Below are positions 24,922-33,787 of a stretch of 64,000 nt of DNA, in pieces (positions within the stretch are counted from its first letter, which is position 1; every line of letters begins with the position of its first letter). The notes under the pieces were generated by a model that ran no database searches, was not told the origin of the DNA, and was given only the letters and a program-made list of their open reading frames with translations. Position numbers and translations under genes: made by a program. The stretch is from Candidatus Defluviilinea gracilis. Lineage in GTDB: Bacteria > Chloroflexota > Anaerolineae > Anaerolineales > Villigracilaceae. The DNA is taken from the NCBI GenBank assembly GCA_016716235.1, contig JADJWS010000001.1:930001-994000 (forward strand), in the 5' to 3' direction.

Positions 24922-25776
24922 TTACCCTGCGAACTCGAACATTGGCATACCTTCCACGTTCGTCTCGACGCGGAAGACGCCGCCCGAAAGCGGATACTTC
25001 GTCAACGCGGCATCATCCATGTCCTTGCAAGCGGAGGTGATGAAGAGTTCGTTCATGTTCTTCCCGCCAAAGACGCACGATGACGGTTGAAGCGCAGGCA
25101 CAGGGATTTGCTCCAGCAGTTGACCCGTGTGCGGATTCCATTTTGTGACCTGCGCGCCGCCCCACATGGCGATCCACAAGTTGCCTTGCGAATCGGAGGT
25201 CATGCCGTCGGGCCAGCCGAGGGATGCGGGGATGGTCACCGCGATGCGCGGGTTGGCGATCGCGCCTGAGTCGAGATCATAATCGAAGGCTTGTACTTGG
25301 CGTGTGGGCGTGTCTATGTAATAAAACGTTTTGCCGTCCGCGCTCCACGTCATGCCGTTGGAGATGGTGACGTCCGACAATAATTTCGTGATGGATTTCC
25401 CATCGAAGGAATATAGCGAGCCAGTTGAGTCCGTTTCGTTGAGATTCATCGTGCCAGCGAGGAAACGTCCGCGTGGGTCACATTTTCCGTCGTTGAAGCG
25501 GTTGGTCGCGGGCTCGTCCGCTGGGGCGGCGAGAAAAGTTGACGAAGCGGCAACCAGATCGAACGTCCAGAAAGAGAGGCGTTTCGCAAGGATGAGTCCG
25601 CCGCGCTGACGAAGAGTCAGACATCCGATGAAGTCATCCAATTCAGCGATCACATCCGCGTTGGCATAGATGCGTTTGCTGAGGATGTCGAGCCAGTATA
25701 AAGTTTGCGCGCGCGCATCCCACACAGGACCTTCGCCCAAGGTTGCTTTGGCATCGTACAACAATTCGACGCGCAT
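24922..25776 (-). CDS. SMP-30/gluconolactonase/LRE-family protein
   Basis: 284 residues of a six-bladed beta-propeller. Metal ligands can be placed: Glu in LGEGPVWDARAQTLYWLDI (about 15), Asn in ISNGMTWSADGKTFYYIDTP (about 145) and Asp in GWPDGMTSDSQGNLWIA (about 195). The substrate-loop motif NRFNDGKCDPRGRFLAGTM is present. The likely activity is lactone hydrolysis of an aldonolactone. The stop lies next to the 3' end of a REP region, and the ATG overlaps nothing; corA is 1 base upstream on the same strand, so the two are probably cotranscribed. Confidence 0.9.
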   Translation of the reverse strand: MRVELLYDAKATLGEGPVWDARAQTLYWLDILSKRIYANADVIAELDDFIGCLTLRQRGGLILAKRLSFWTFDLVAASSTFLAAPADEPATNRFNDGKCDPRGRFLAGTMNLNETDSTGSLYSFDGKSITKLLSDVTISNGMTWSADGKTFYYIDTPTRQVQAFDYDLDSGAIANPRIAVTIPASLGWPDGMTSDSQGNLWIAMWGGAQVTKWNPHTGQLLEQIPVPALQPSSCVFGGKNMNELFITSACKDMDDAALTKYPLSGGVFRVETNVEGMPMFEFAG

Positions 25777-25777
25777 G

Positions 25778-26707
25778 TTAAAACCAATCGCGTTTGTAAA
25801 AAATAAATGTGGCGACCGCGGTTAACGCGAGCGCGATGCCGAAGACGATGAGGAACGCGGTCGGCTCGCCGTCGGAGAGGGGCAGCATCACGTTCATGCC
25901 GAAGAAGCCCGCCACCGTGCCGGGCAAACTGACGATGATCGTGAGCGCGGCGAGGGCTTTCATCACGCCGTTGAGGTTGTTCGAGATGATCGAGGCGAAC
26001 GCGTCCATCATGCTGGAGAGGATCTCGGCGTTGATGCTCGTCATTTGAATGGCTTGTTGGTTTTCGGTCAGCACGTCTTCGAGCAAATCCTGGTCTTCTT
26101 CATAATAGTTGAAGATCTGCGTGCGTTGGACGCGCTCCATCATCACTTCGTTGGAACGGAGCGCGGTCGCAAAATACGTGAGGCTCTTTTGATATTTGAG
26201 CAGTTCAAGCACTTCGCGGTTGCGCGTGGATTTTTGCAACTGGTCTTCGATGGTTTCGGTCTTGCGATTGATCTCGCGCAGGTGCGTGAGGTAGCGCGTG
26301 GCAGTTTCCAAAAAGATGTACAACGCGAAACGATAACGCTTGCCCGTTTTGAGCAGGCGATATTTTCTGTTCGCCAACACTTGGAACATTTCTTTTTCGT
26401 AACGGCAAATGGTGACGATCATGTTGCCTTTGATAAAAATTCCAAGCGGGATGGTGGTGTACGGGATGTCGCTTTCGGGCTGGCGGTGCGGGATGCGGAT
26501 CAAGATGAACGTGTAATCGTCGTCGCGTTCCATGCGCGGCATTTCGTCCAGGTCGAGCGAGTTGTTGATGTAGTCCGGGTCCACGCCCCATTGCACGAGT
26601 TGTTGAATTTCCTCGGGCGTTGGGTCTACGGCTTTTACCCATGCGCCGTTTTCCATGGATTTCAATTCTTCGATTCCGCCCTCGGTGGTTTTGTAAATGG
26701 TGAGCAT
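25778..26707 (-). CDS. corA: CorA-family divalent cation transporter
   Basis: 309 residues. A large N-terminal cytoplasmic domain precedes two C-terminal membrane helices. The signature GMN motif is intact in GFFGMNVMLPLSDGEP at the end of the first helix. The stalk helix includes NYYEEDQDLLEDVLTENQQA. It conducts Mg2+ (or Co2+/Ni2+/Zn2+) passively into the cell as a pentamer. ATG at 26707 preceded by GGAGG; the frame stays open for 117 codons upstream but this is repeat-derived sequence without homology. Likely an operon with the SMP-30 gene. Confidence 0.92.
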   Translation of the reverse strand: MLTIYKTTEGGIEELKSMENGAWVKAVDPTPEEIQQLVQWGVDPDYINNSLDLDEMPRMERDDDYTFILIRIPHRQPESDIPYTTIPLGIFIKGNMIVTICRYEKEMFQVLANRKYRLLKTGKRYRFALYIFLETATRYLTHLREINRKTETIEDQLQKSTRNREVLELLKYQKSLTYFATALRSNEVMMERVQRTQIFNYYEEDQDLLEDVLTENQQAIQMTSINAEILSSMMDAFASIISNNLNGVMKALAALTIIVSLPGTVAGFFGMNVMLPLSDGEPTAFLIVFGIALALTAVATFIFYKRDWF

Positions 26708-27186
26708 CACTGCCTCCTTGCATAAAAATATCCGCGCAGGAGGCGGCTCACCTCCTACGTGATCGGTTGAAACTGATGTTGCGCTAGGTCGACTCCTCCC
26801 AAACTGGGAGGCTGACTCTCGTCCTGATGAAACATGATGATGAATTGTACGCCCGAAAATTGGATTGCACAATCGCCGCGCGGATTGCAATTCTGTGAAC
26901 GCTTCTTTCGCAGGGACGGCTGGTTCAGTCTCCGTGAGGCGTTTGTGTCCCTTCAACGCCGCGCGGGGATCAATCCCCGCGCTATCCCTACGAAGTCCGT
27001 TGAAACGGACTCGCGCGTTTGCCCCGCCTCGATGTGATGGCAGTTGCACTGCCATCACTTTGGCGCGCGCGTTGCCATGCAGTTCTTGACGCAGTTCAAC
27101 TGCGTCAAGATCGCGTGCACATCATGGCTGAGTCAGTCTCCGTACAGTGAATCGCAAAGTGAACTTTGCTGTACAAATCTCCCGAC
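26708..27186. other. Non-coding REP-rich gap between corA and the GT39-like gene
   Basis: No gene is supported. The segment holds at least six palindromes: CTCCCAAACTGGGAG (about 26805), GCGGGGATCAATCCCCGC (about 26968), AGTCCGTTGAAACGGACT (about 26995), TGATGGCAGTTGCACTGCCA (about 27038), TTGACGCAGTTCAACTGCGT (about 27087) and others. CTGATGTTGCGC at 26773 matches the left end of the 48491 element. Short ORFs across it are products of the repeats. Confidence 0.75.
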
Positions 27187-27192
27187 TATAAT
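27187..27192 (+). promoter_or_regulatory. TATAAT box 9 bases before an ATG
   Basis: TATAAT at 27187-27192 precedes the ATG at 27202 by 9 bases with no ribosome site. A leader of 3 bases or fewer is predicted. Confidence 0.45.
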
Positions 27193-27201
27193 TGACCCCG
27201 C

Positions 27202-28734
27202 ATGAAACTCTCAGAGAAAAACATCGCCATCACTTTGTTGTTTGTCGGCGCGATCCTCCGCCTGCGACAATATTTCAGCGGTCGCTCCCTCTGGGCAGAC
27301 GAAGCGATGCTGGCGTTGAACATCGTCAACCGAAACTTTGCCGAGCTATTCAAGCCATTGGAATACGACCAGGGCGCGCCGCTGGGTTTTTTACTCGTCG
27401 AGAAATTGTTCAACGCGCTTTTTGGAAGAACCGAACTCGTCTTGCGATTCTTTCCTTTGCTTGCAGGGCTGGCATCATTGGCGTTGTTTTATCTTTTAAT
27501 TATGTCGTTGCGACACCTGCCCCGAACCACAGGTGCGGGGGGAACGGAGCGGCGAAGCGTCGCCGTGGCGCCGTGGCGACACAATCTCCTCGCCCTGGCA
27601 TTATTCGCTTTCAATCCCCAACTCGTCTATTACACCTCCGAAGCCAAGCAATACATCGTAGATGTGGCTGTCACGCTCTGTTTGTTGCTTCTCGCAATTC
27701 CGATATTCCAAAATCAATTCAACAGAAAAAATATCATCCTGCTCGCCATCGCAGGGATTCTCGCGTTGTGGTTCTCGCATCCCGCGCTGTTCGTCCTCGC
27801 AGGGATCGGCATCGCGCTCGTCATTCAATGTTTGCGGACGCGGGAGTACAAAAATTTACGAACAACGTTCGGCATAGGCTTGCTCTGGCTGGCGAATCTG
27901 GCGTTGTTGTATTTCATCAACTTGCGGCAACTCAGCCAAAATAATTACCTCGCAAATTATTGGGCGGAGGGATTCATCTCCCTGTCGCTGGGGAGCGATC
28001 TTGGCTGGATCGGCGACCTCATCAACTATCAATTCGATATTCAATTCATCCCCTTGCTCGTTTTTGTTTTGATCCTGATCGGCTGGTTTGCTTTGTTTCG
28101 AGAGCAACGAAGCCTTGCGCTGGCTTTCGCCTTCACAACTTTCTTTGCATTTGTCGCCTCGGCATTGCATCTGTATCCCGTCAACGGACGGTTGAGTCTG
28201 TTTTTGATTCCGCTAGGGATTCTTTTGCTCGGAAAAGCAATTGAGTTTTTGCGGCAAACTCTTTCCTCGAACAAATTTGTTTCAATGGGCATAGCGATTT
28301 TATTGAGCGGATATTTGCTCATCAACCCGCTCGTCACCTCGTTTCAAAATTTCATTTCCCCGAAATACTATGAACATATCCGCCCAACGATGCAGGTACT
28401 CGCGGACTCATGGAAAGACGGCGACGCGCTCTTCGTCACCGCGTGGGCGGAACCCGCGTTTCGCTATTACGCTCCGTTCTATGGACTCGAAGATGTGGAA
28501 TATGTGTCCAGCAAGATCGAAGATTACCCCGATGGCGAAACGTTGAAGAGCCGAATCAGTCCGCTCGTCGGAGAGAAGCGGGTGTGGGTCTTGTTCTCCC
28601 ACGTCTACGAGCAGGGAGGCTTCAACGAGCGCGATTACCTCGTCGCATATCTGAATGAGATCGGCGAGAAACGGCGCGAGATCCTAAAATCAGGCACGTC
28701 GGTCTATTTGTATTTCTACGATCTGAGCAAATAA
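27202..28734 (+). CDS. GT39/ArnT-like membrane glycosyltransferase with a short in-frame insertion
   Basis: 510 residues, about 11 membrane helices in the first 370 and a C-terminal outward-facing domain of about 120. The first loop has SGRSLWADEAMLALNIVNRN (Asp-Glu of the GT-C catalytic loop, residues 27-46) and then LEYDQGAPLGFLLVEKLF, which fits the dolichyl-phosphate-mannose mannosyltransferase (PMT/GT39) superfamily. It would move a sugar from a polyprenyl phosphate to an envelope acceptor. Residues about 104-126 (RHLPRTTGAGGTERRSVAVA region) are hairpin-derived DNA flanked by 7-bp direct repeats. Confidence 0.83.
   Translation: MKLSEKNIAITLLFVGAILRLRQYFSGRSLWADEAMLALNIVNRNFAELFKPLEYDQGAPLGFLLVEKLFNALFGRTELVLRFFPLLAGLASLALFYLLIMSLRHLPRTTGAGGTERRSVAVAPWRHNLLALALFAFNPQLVYYTSEAKQYIVDVAVTLCLLLLAIPIFQNQFNRKNIILLAIAGILALWFSHPALFVLAGIGIALVIQCLRTREYKNLRTTFGIGLLWLANLALLYFINLRQLSQNNYLANYWAEGFISLSLGSDLGWIGDLINYQFDIQFIPLLVFVLILIGWFALFREQRSLALAFAFTTFFAFVASALHLYPVNGRLSLFLIPLGILLLGKAIEFLRQTLSSNKFVSMGIAILLSGYLLINPLVTSFQNFISPKYYEHIRPTMQVLADSWKDGDALFVTAWAEPAFRYYAPFYGLEDVEYVSSKIEDYPDGETLKSRISPLVGEKRVWVLFSHVYEQGGFNERDYLVAYLNEIGEKRREILKSGTSVYLYFYDLSK
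27510..27582 (+). repeat. 66-bp in-frame insertion bounded by GCGACAC direct repeats
   Basis: GCGACAC occurs at 27510-27516 and 27576-27582, exactly 66 bp (22 codons) apart. Between them lie the palindromes CACCTG/CAGGTG and GGCGAAGCGTCGCC. It codes for a charged loop between two membrane helices. Confidence 0.65.
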
Positions 28735-28735
28735 A

Positions 28736-28797
28736 TTCTCTAATTCTCCAATCCCCAGTCTCTAATCTCCAGTCTCCAATCTCTTCTCTATTCCCCA
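28736..28797. repeat. 7-nt quasi-tandem repeat (CCAATCT/CCAGTCT type)
   Basis: Units such as CTAATCT, CCAGTCT and CCAATCT follow one another with a 7-nt period between the GT39-like gene and the next gene's stop. Similar arrays are at 62734-62836 and inside valS (56005) and holB (62141). Confidence 0.78.
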
Positions 28798-29210
28798 TCA
28801 TCTCCCGCCGCACCGGGTTGCTCCACCCTCACCACCTCGCCATGCACATTGATGACCACCTTGAAACCCATCATGCCGAGATAGGCGCGCATATCTTCAG
28901 GGATGCCTTGCTGCGCGAGTTGGTCGAATTGCTTATCAATATTTTTTAACTGCTGTTCGATGGCGGCTTTGGTGAAGACGTCCTCCTGCCCGAGCATCTT
29001 GGCGGTTTGTTCGGAGATGAAATCTTCACTGCCCTTCATGAGGTCGGTGATCTGCTTGAACACTTCTCGATCCACCTGCTCCGAGGGGATGTGACGGCGG
29101 AATCCGTAATCGTCCACCACATAGCAGGGATCATCGCCGATGAATGCAGTTTCAGCGGCGCGTCCTGATTCGTCTACAACAAGACCGGCAAAGAGAGGTT
29201 GGCGTGGCAT
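28788..29210 (-). CDS. Conserved protein of unknown function
   Basis: 140 residues, soluble. N-terminus MPRQPLFAGLVVDESGRAAE, then AFIGDDPCYVVDDYGFRRHI, a helical centre (VDREVFKQITDLMKGSEDFI, QQLKNIDKQFDQLAQQGIPE) and a C-terminal strand FKVVINVHGEVVRVEQP. No known domain is recognised. The balanced composition, clean start and place in a run of minus-strand genes support it as real. It precedes no obvious partner. Confidence 0.7.
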   Translation of the reverse strand: MPRQPLFAGLVVDESGRAAETAFIGDDPCYVVDDYGFRRHIPSEQVDREVFKQITDLMKGSEDFISEQTAKMLGQEDVFTKAAIEQQLKNIDKQFDQLAQQGIPEDMRAYLGMMGFKVVINVHGEVVRVEQPGAAGDDGE

Positions 29211-29260
29211 ATTCAATGCGAAGATAGGAGTTAGGAGTTAGGAAGGGCGGGCAAGTTGAG

Positions 29261-29689
29261 TTACTTCTTTCCTAAATTTCCTTTATGCGAGTTGAGGAGC
29301 TTGGTAATGAGCGAAATCAGATGGTCGACCACTTTATAACGATGCTCGATCAAGTCGGCTGGTAACGCGTGGCGACACCGATAATACCAGCCTCGCGTCT
29401 CTTTCGCTTCTCCAAGACTGATTTTGATGATCCGCACATAATCCGGCGTCCCAACTCCGCGCCCATACGCCTCCTCCATATTGGCGCTGACGCTCCCTGA
29501 ACTGTGCATGATCTGCGCCACGTTATGCTTTGCCAGAGAATGCTTTTGAAGGAGGTCGCAATCATCCCAAACAAGATCATAAAGGAACAAAGCAACACGA
29601 TAATAAAGCGACTCCCACAACGGGTCTCGCTTATAGAAAGCAGGGATTGACTTCTCCCAATCCTCAAACTTCAAAAACGCATCGCTCAT
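29261..29689 (-). CDS. Four-helix-bundle protein (23S rRNA intervening-sequence type)
   Basis: 142 residues. Core signature HNVAQIMHSSGSVSANMEEA, then YGRGVGTPDYVRIIKISLGE and AKETRGWYYRCRHALPADLI. These match the four-helix-bundle (S23/IVP) family often encoded within 23S rRNA insertions or near mobile elements and retroelements. Function unknown. No rRNA gene is nearby. AGGAGG lies upstream of the ATG. Confidence 0.85.
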   Translation of the reverse strand: MSDAFLKFEDWEKSIPAFYKRDPLWESLYYRVALFLYDLVWDDCDLLQKHSLAKHNVAQIMHSSGSVSANMEEAYGRGVGTPDYVRIIKISLGEAKETRGWYYRCRHALPADLIEHRYKVVDHLISLITKLLNSHKGNLGKK

Positions 29690-29710
29690 TCCAACCTCCT
29701 ATCTCCTATC

Positions 29711-30292
29711 TCAATTACTCTGCTTTCCTTCCACCGCCGCGAGCAGAATCCCAGCCGCGATGCCGAGGCGGCGATCCATCATGCGCGAAACGTCCATGCT
29801 GAAATCGAGATTCAATTCATAGCGGAAGAGATTGAAGTTTTGCTTGAGGTCGGCGACGCGCGTCGTGCCGAATGTAATATCATAATTTTGCGGAAGCCAC
29901 GAGCCGAGAGCGAGTCGGCGCAATACCGCGAGTCCCATACTGTCTTCGAACAGCAGACCTTTCACGTTATCGTTTTCATCCAACACTTCCCACTCATCGC
30001 GAAACATAGACCGCCAGCCCTTGCGCCGCAACACGCCCACCTTTTGATTCATCTCCGTATCCACCACATCGTACGACGCGGAAAAATCCATGATCTGCCG
30101 CGCCTTGATGCTCAACACCTCGCGCATTTTCGATTCGTCGGCATACACGCGGATGTCCTCCTTCCAGCGGAACATCTTCTGCTCGCTGAACATGACGAGA
30201 TTGCCCATCGGATCGTAGAAACGGAATTTCCCAGTCAGCGCGAACACCTGACGATGAAGCACATAATGCGGATATTGAAAAATTGAATTCAT
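29711..30292 (-). CDS. LURP-one/scramblase-like protein
   Basis: 193 residues forming a predominantly beta 12-stranded barrel-like fold with a central helix. YVLHRQVFALTGKFRFYDPM, GNLVMFSEQKMFRWKEDIRV, IMDFSASYDVVDTEMNQKVG and GWRSMFRDEWEVLDENDNV follow the repeating strand pattern of the LURP-one-related (Tubby-like) family. Bacterial members are uncharacterised; a lipid-binding or membrane-associated role is inferred only. Encoded immediately after a REP-like hairpin, on the same strand as its neighbours. Confidence 0.7.
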   Translation of the reverse strand: MNSIFQYPHYVLHRQVFALTGKFRFYDPMGNLVMFSEQKMFRWKEDIRVYADESKMREVLSIKARQIMDFSASYDVVDTEMNQKVGVLRRKGWRSMFRDEWEVLDENDNVKGLLFEDSMGLAVLRRLALGSWLPQNYDITFGTTRVADLKQNFNLFRYELNLDFSMDVSRMMDRRLGIAAGILLAAVEGKQSN

Positions 30293-30318
30293 AGCATTTT
30301 CCTTTTTCGCTAAATACG

Positions 30319-30340
30319 GACGATTGAAATCGTCACTACG
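30319..30340. repeat. REP palindrome related to those flanking the RAYT gene
   Basis: GACGATTGAAATCGTC followed by ACTACG. It shares the GACGACT...AGTCGTCACTACG layout of the hairpin at 61661-61725, so it is a likely distant target of the same system. Confidence 0.65.
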
Positions 30341-30342
30341 AA

Positions 30343-31368
30343 TTAAAAAATTTGGACTTTCGTCCCCTCGCCCGGTCTGTGAAGATACTCCGTTTCAGGC
30401 GGGACGTTCGGGCTGGTCCAGCGATAGATAAATTTCGCGGCGTCTGACGGCAGATTCACGCACCCGTGACTGCGCGGGCGACCATAGTCATTATGCCAAT
30501 ACGTGCCGTGGAACGCATTGCCAATGCCGGTGAAGAATGCGCACCACGGGACGCCGGGTAAATTATAGATGTTTTCGAGCGCGTCGCCTTGATTCGTCAT
30601 GTGAACGGACGGACCTTTGTGATATGTACGGAATTCGCCCGTCGGCGTTTCCGTCCCTGTCGCTCCGCTGGAACAGCGCTGTGAAAAGACAAGTTTCTCG
30701 CCCTCGAAGGCTGTGACCATCTGTGTCGGCAGATCAACCACGATATGTTTTTCCGAATCGGGGACTTCCGGCGAAAGCGGGGTCAACTCGTCGTTCGGCA
30801 CCAGCCGCATGGCATGTGACGGCACGTAAAAATCTTTCCGCAGTTGCGAATCGTAGATCTGATACCAGATGCTTTTCTCCTCGCGTGTGACGACGACGCG
30901 CTTCACCCAATGCGTGGACTGGTAGTACAGCCGATAGCCGCGCTTGGCATACACGTACGGGTCGAGTTTCACATCCACGAACGGAATCGTGATCTCGCCC
31001 AGTTGTCCCTTTTCAAAGAGATTGAAATTTGGCTTTTGGTAATTCGTCTCCACCGGAAATACCCAGCCTGAATAGGTGAACCCCTCGTCGTTGATCCGAT
31101 ACCACGCGCTGTTGAAGTCGTTGCCGAACTCGCCATTTTCTTCGATGCCGGTCACTTCCACCACATTATCCTTGCCGAAGTGATGGACCTTGTTCGCGCT
31201 GAAACTTGGCGCGTCATACAATGGGATGCCGCTGATGGTCATACATCCCTGCGTGATGCTGTTTTCAGCCAGCGCGCGGCTGACTTTCAGGTCTTTGAGC
31301 GCGAAGGCAAGAGTCCCCGCGCCGATGAGTTTGAGAAAGTCGCGGCGGGTGAGTTGGGGGTTGAGCAT
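30343..31368 (-). CDS. L,D-transpeptidase with Tat-type signal (LDT-1)
   Basis: 341 residues. The N-terminus MLNPQLTRRDFLKLIGAG is a twin-arginine signal. An N-terminal region of about 170 residues of SH3-like strands precedes the YkuD domain, which begins KHIVVDLPTQMVTAFEGEKL. Its active site HGTYWHNDYGRPRSHGCVNL is intact (His, Ser-His-Gly-Cys). It should form 3-3 crosslinks or anchor proteins to peptidoglycan outside the membrane. Closely similar in architecture to LDT-2, its direct neighbour. Confidence 0.93.
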   Translation of the reverse strand: MLNPQLTRRDFLKLIGAGTLAFALKDLKVSRALAENSITQGCMTISGIPLYDAPSFSANKVHHFGKDNVVEVTGIEENGEFGNDFNSAWYRINDEGFTYSGWVFPVETNYQKPNFNLFEKGQLGEITIPFVDVKLDPYVYAKRGYRLYYQSTHWVKRVVVTREEKSIWYQIYDSQLRKDFYVPSHAMRLVPNDELTPLSPEVPDSEKHIVVDLPTQMVTAFEGEKLVFSQRCSSGATGTETPTGEFRTYHKGPSVHMTNQGDALENIYNLPGVPWCAFFTGIGNAFHGTYWHNDYGRPRSHGCVNLPSDAAKFIYRWTSPNVPPETEYLHRPGEGTKVQIF

Positions 31369-31420
31369 GATGCAAGTTTAACTGGAAAACGCGGGAATTT
31401 GTTCCGCTGTTACTTTTTTC

Positions 31421-32437
31421 TTATACTTTTATCTCCACCCTCGTCCCCACGCGCCCATAGACCAATTCTTTTTCCGGCGGCACGGATGGGGTTGTCCAGC
31501 GATACAACCACTTCGCGGCTGGCGGGGTCATGTTGATGCAACCGTGACTGCGCGGACGCCCGTAATCGTTGTGCCAGTACGTGCCGTGAAAGGATGTGCC
31601 GTTCTCTTTGATGTATGTCACCCACGGCACGCCGGGCAGGTCGAATCCGCTGGAGGCGAGGTCGCCGCGCGCCATGTGCCTTGTGGGGCGTTTGTGATAG
31701 GTGAGGTACTCGCCTTCGGGCGTGGTGTAGGTTCCGCTACGCAGGCGGCCGCCGGTGGAGACGCGCGTGGCGAAGACTTGTTGATTCTCCTCGAACGCCA
31801 GCAAGAGTTGATCCTTCAAGCGCACTTCCACGCGCTTCTGCTCGTTGGGAATGCCGGGGGAAAGCGGGGCAAGCTCCCCGTCGGGGATGAGGCGGAGGTG
31901 TTTTCCTGGCGCGTAATAATATGCGCCGGTCTTATCATCCAGCAGGGCATACCAGATCGTCCCATCCGCATGGACGGCGCTGGCTTTCACCCAATGGACG
32001 GATTCGTAGTAGAGGCGATACAGAAGTTCGGAGGCGGCGCTGGGTTCGAGGTACGCGTCGGTGAACGGCACGCTCACTTCGACCAACGCGCCTTTGAGCG
32101 AGATGTGTTGCGGTTCGTTGAGGATCATGCGCACCGGCTGGACGCTCCCTGAATAGACGTAGCCTGCGCCTTCCACTTCGTACCAGACGCGGTTGTAGGC
32201 GGCTTCATCCTCGCTGACAGTTGCGCCGGTGATGGGCACCACAAGATCATGCCAATAATTTTTTACGCGTTTCGATTTTTTCGTCGGCTCCTCGTAGGAC
32301 CATAACGAATTGTCGATGATGCGCCCCTGGGTGATGAGGTCGTTGTGCTGGTTGAGAAAATGCGGAAGTCCGGGCAGGATCATCCCCAACATGCCGTAGC
32401 CGCTTATTTTCAGAAAATCGCGCCGGGATAGTTTCAT
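31421..32437 (-). CDS. L,D-transpeptidase with Tat-type signal (LDT-2)
   Basis: 338 residues from the ATG at 32437; 12 further upstream codons come from a hairpin repeat. Tat signal MKLSRRDFLKISGYGML, SH3-like N-terminal region (VEVSVPFTDAYLEPSAASEL), then a YkuD domain from RVEVRLKDQLLLAFEENQQV with active site HGTYWHNDYGRPRSHGCINM. All catalytic residues are present. Sequence and length show it to be a tandem duplicate of LDT-1. Exported and probably attached to, or active on, the wall. Confidence 0.93.
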   Translation of the reverse strand: MKLSRRDFLKISGYGMLGMILPGLPHFLNQHNDLITQGRIIDNSLWSYEEPTKKSKRVKNYWHDLVVPITGATVSEDEAAYNRVWYEVEGAGYVYSGSVQPVRMILNEPQHISLKGALVEVSVPFTDAYLEPSAASELLYRLYYESVHWVKASAVHADGTIWYALLDDKTGAYYYAPGKHLRLIPDGELAPLSPGIPNEQKRVEVRLKDQLLLAFEENQQVFATRVSTGGRLRSGTYTTPEGEYLTYHKRPTRHMARGDLASSGFDLPGVPWVTYIKENGTSFHGTYWHNDYGRPRSHGCINMTPPAAKWLYRWTTPSVPPEKELVYGRVGTRVEIKV

Positions 32438-32445
32438 TTTCTTTT

Positions 32446-32520
32446 GAACCGCAAAGCGCGCGAAGCACGCCAAGAAAACTTTTAAAAAACCTTCGCGCTC
32501 TTTGCGCTCTTAGCGGTTAA
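32446..32520. repeat. Imperfect hairpin of the GCAAAGCGCGCGAAG family
   Basis: GAACCGCAAAGCGCGCGAAG on the left and CGCTCTTTGCGCTCTTAGCG on the right are complementary with gaps around an A/T-rich centre. A related element is at 58475-58548. Confidence 0.72.
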
Positions 32521-32527
32521 AAAATTG

Positions 32528-33739
32528 CTAGTAATGCACGTTCACCACTGTGCCTTCGGATGCCCAGTAATACAACCATTCCGCGTCGGGGATGCTGAGG
32601 TTCACGCACCCGTGACTCATCGGTGTGCCGAAGTTATTGTGCCAGTAGGTGCCGTGCAAACCGTAGCCTTTGTAGAAATACATGGTGTACGGCACATCGG
32701 CGAGGTAATACCCGGGACCCGACATGTTCGTCTTTTTGAGTTTGATCCAGATCTTGAATTTGCCGGTCACCGTTGGCGTGTAAGCCGTGCCGGTGGAAAC
32801 CACGAACGAATTGACGATCACATCGCCTTCGTAGGCGTAGACCATTTGATTCGTCAAATCCACGTCGATCCAACGGACGCCGTTGCCCTCGGCGGGATAC
32901 GACGGTTGCGGATCGTTCGCCACAGCAGAGGTGGGCGCGGCAGTCGGCGGGACGTAGGCGCTGGTGGGGGTGTCGGCAAGCAAATCCATTGCCAGCACGG
33001 CCGGCGTTTCAGTGGCGGCGGGGAGGGCTGTCGGCGCGTCGGTGGGAGGCGCCATCGGTGTGACGCTGGGCGCCAGGGTGATCGTCGGCAACGCGGGGGC
33101 GGGCGTGGCGGTTTCGGTCGCGCCGGTGAGGGGCACCACCGGGCTTGCCTGCGCCGGCAATTCTGCGGTGGGGCTGGTTTGCGCCGGCGCGTCGTTCAAC
33201 GGCTTGGCGATCTCCACCGGCGCCCATAAATTTTCCTGCGTGGGCTGGGGCGCGTTATTGAGCATCGAAGCGATCGACGGCGACCGGAACAACATCCACG
33301 CGGCAACGCCGAGCAGGATGCACACCAGCAAACCCAGCGCTCCGCCGAACAAAAGCAAACGACCGCGCGGTTTCGATTCTTCTTTGACTTGAACAGGTTC
33401 GGATTCACGAACGAGCGGAATCCCTTTTTGCGGCTGGCTGATGACCGGCTCAGAACGCTTCGCCCCCACTTTTGCCTGATTCAACTTCCCCTCAGCCCAT
33501 TCCACCGCCCGCCGCGCCCGCGGACTGTTCGGGTTGAGTTCCTCCGCTTTGCGCGCGTACGCCAGCGCATCTTCGGGGTTATCGTCGGAGGCGACGAGGA
33601 TCAACCAGGCGTCCTCAAAATCTGGCGAGAGCAGTGCGGCTTCCTCGCCAAGGGCGCGGGCGGTGGTCCGGTCGTTGCGGCGCAACGCCTCGCGGGCTTG
33701 AAGGATCAATTCGCGGGATTGGGAAAGGTTATCGTTCAT
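32528..33739 (-). CDS. L,D-transpeptidase with cytoplasmic TPR-like segment and transmembrane anchor (LDT-3)
   Basis: 403 residues. Residues 1-75 are TPR-like (AREALRRNDRTTARALGEEA, ASDDNPEDALAYARKAEELN). A single transmembrane helix lies at about 125-148 (LLFGGALGLLVCILLGVAAW). A long Pro/Thr/Ala-rich linker runs to about 270, then the YkuD domain (WIDVDLTNQMVYAYEGDVIV) with active site HGTYWHNNFGTPMSHGCVNL. This type II membrane enzyme combines an inside protein-protein surface with an outside transpeptidase. Start chosen at the ATG at 33739. Confidence 0.9.
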   Translation of the reverse strand: MNDNLSQSRELILQAREALRRNDRTTARALGEEAALLSPDFEDAWLILVASDDNPEDALAYARKAEELNPNSPRARRAVEWAEGKLNQAKVGAKRSEPVISQPQKGIPLVRESEPVQVKEESKPRGRLLLFGGALGLLVCILLGVAAWMLFRSPSIASMLNNAPQPTQENLWAPVEIAKPLNDAPAQTSPTAELPAQASPVVPLTGATETATPAPALPTITLAPSVTPMAPPTDAPTALPAATETPAVLAMDLLADTPTSAYVPPTAAPTSAVANDPQPSYPAEGNGVRWIDVDLTNQMVYAYEGDVIVNSFVVSTGTAYTPTVTGKFKIWIKLKKTNMSGPGYYLADVPYTMYFYKGYGLHGTYWHNNFGTPMSHGCVNLSIPDAEWLYYWASEGTVVNVHY

Positions 33740-33787
33740 AGGCGGGAGTGTTCGTTCCAAGTTGATGGTTTGATGGTTTATATTTTT

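Noticed and set aside
26708..27058. 117-codon N-terminal extension of CorA
   Set aside because: It crosses REP palindromes, lacks homology to CorA, and the ATG at 26707 has a good ribosome site and the correct family start.
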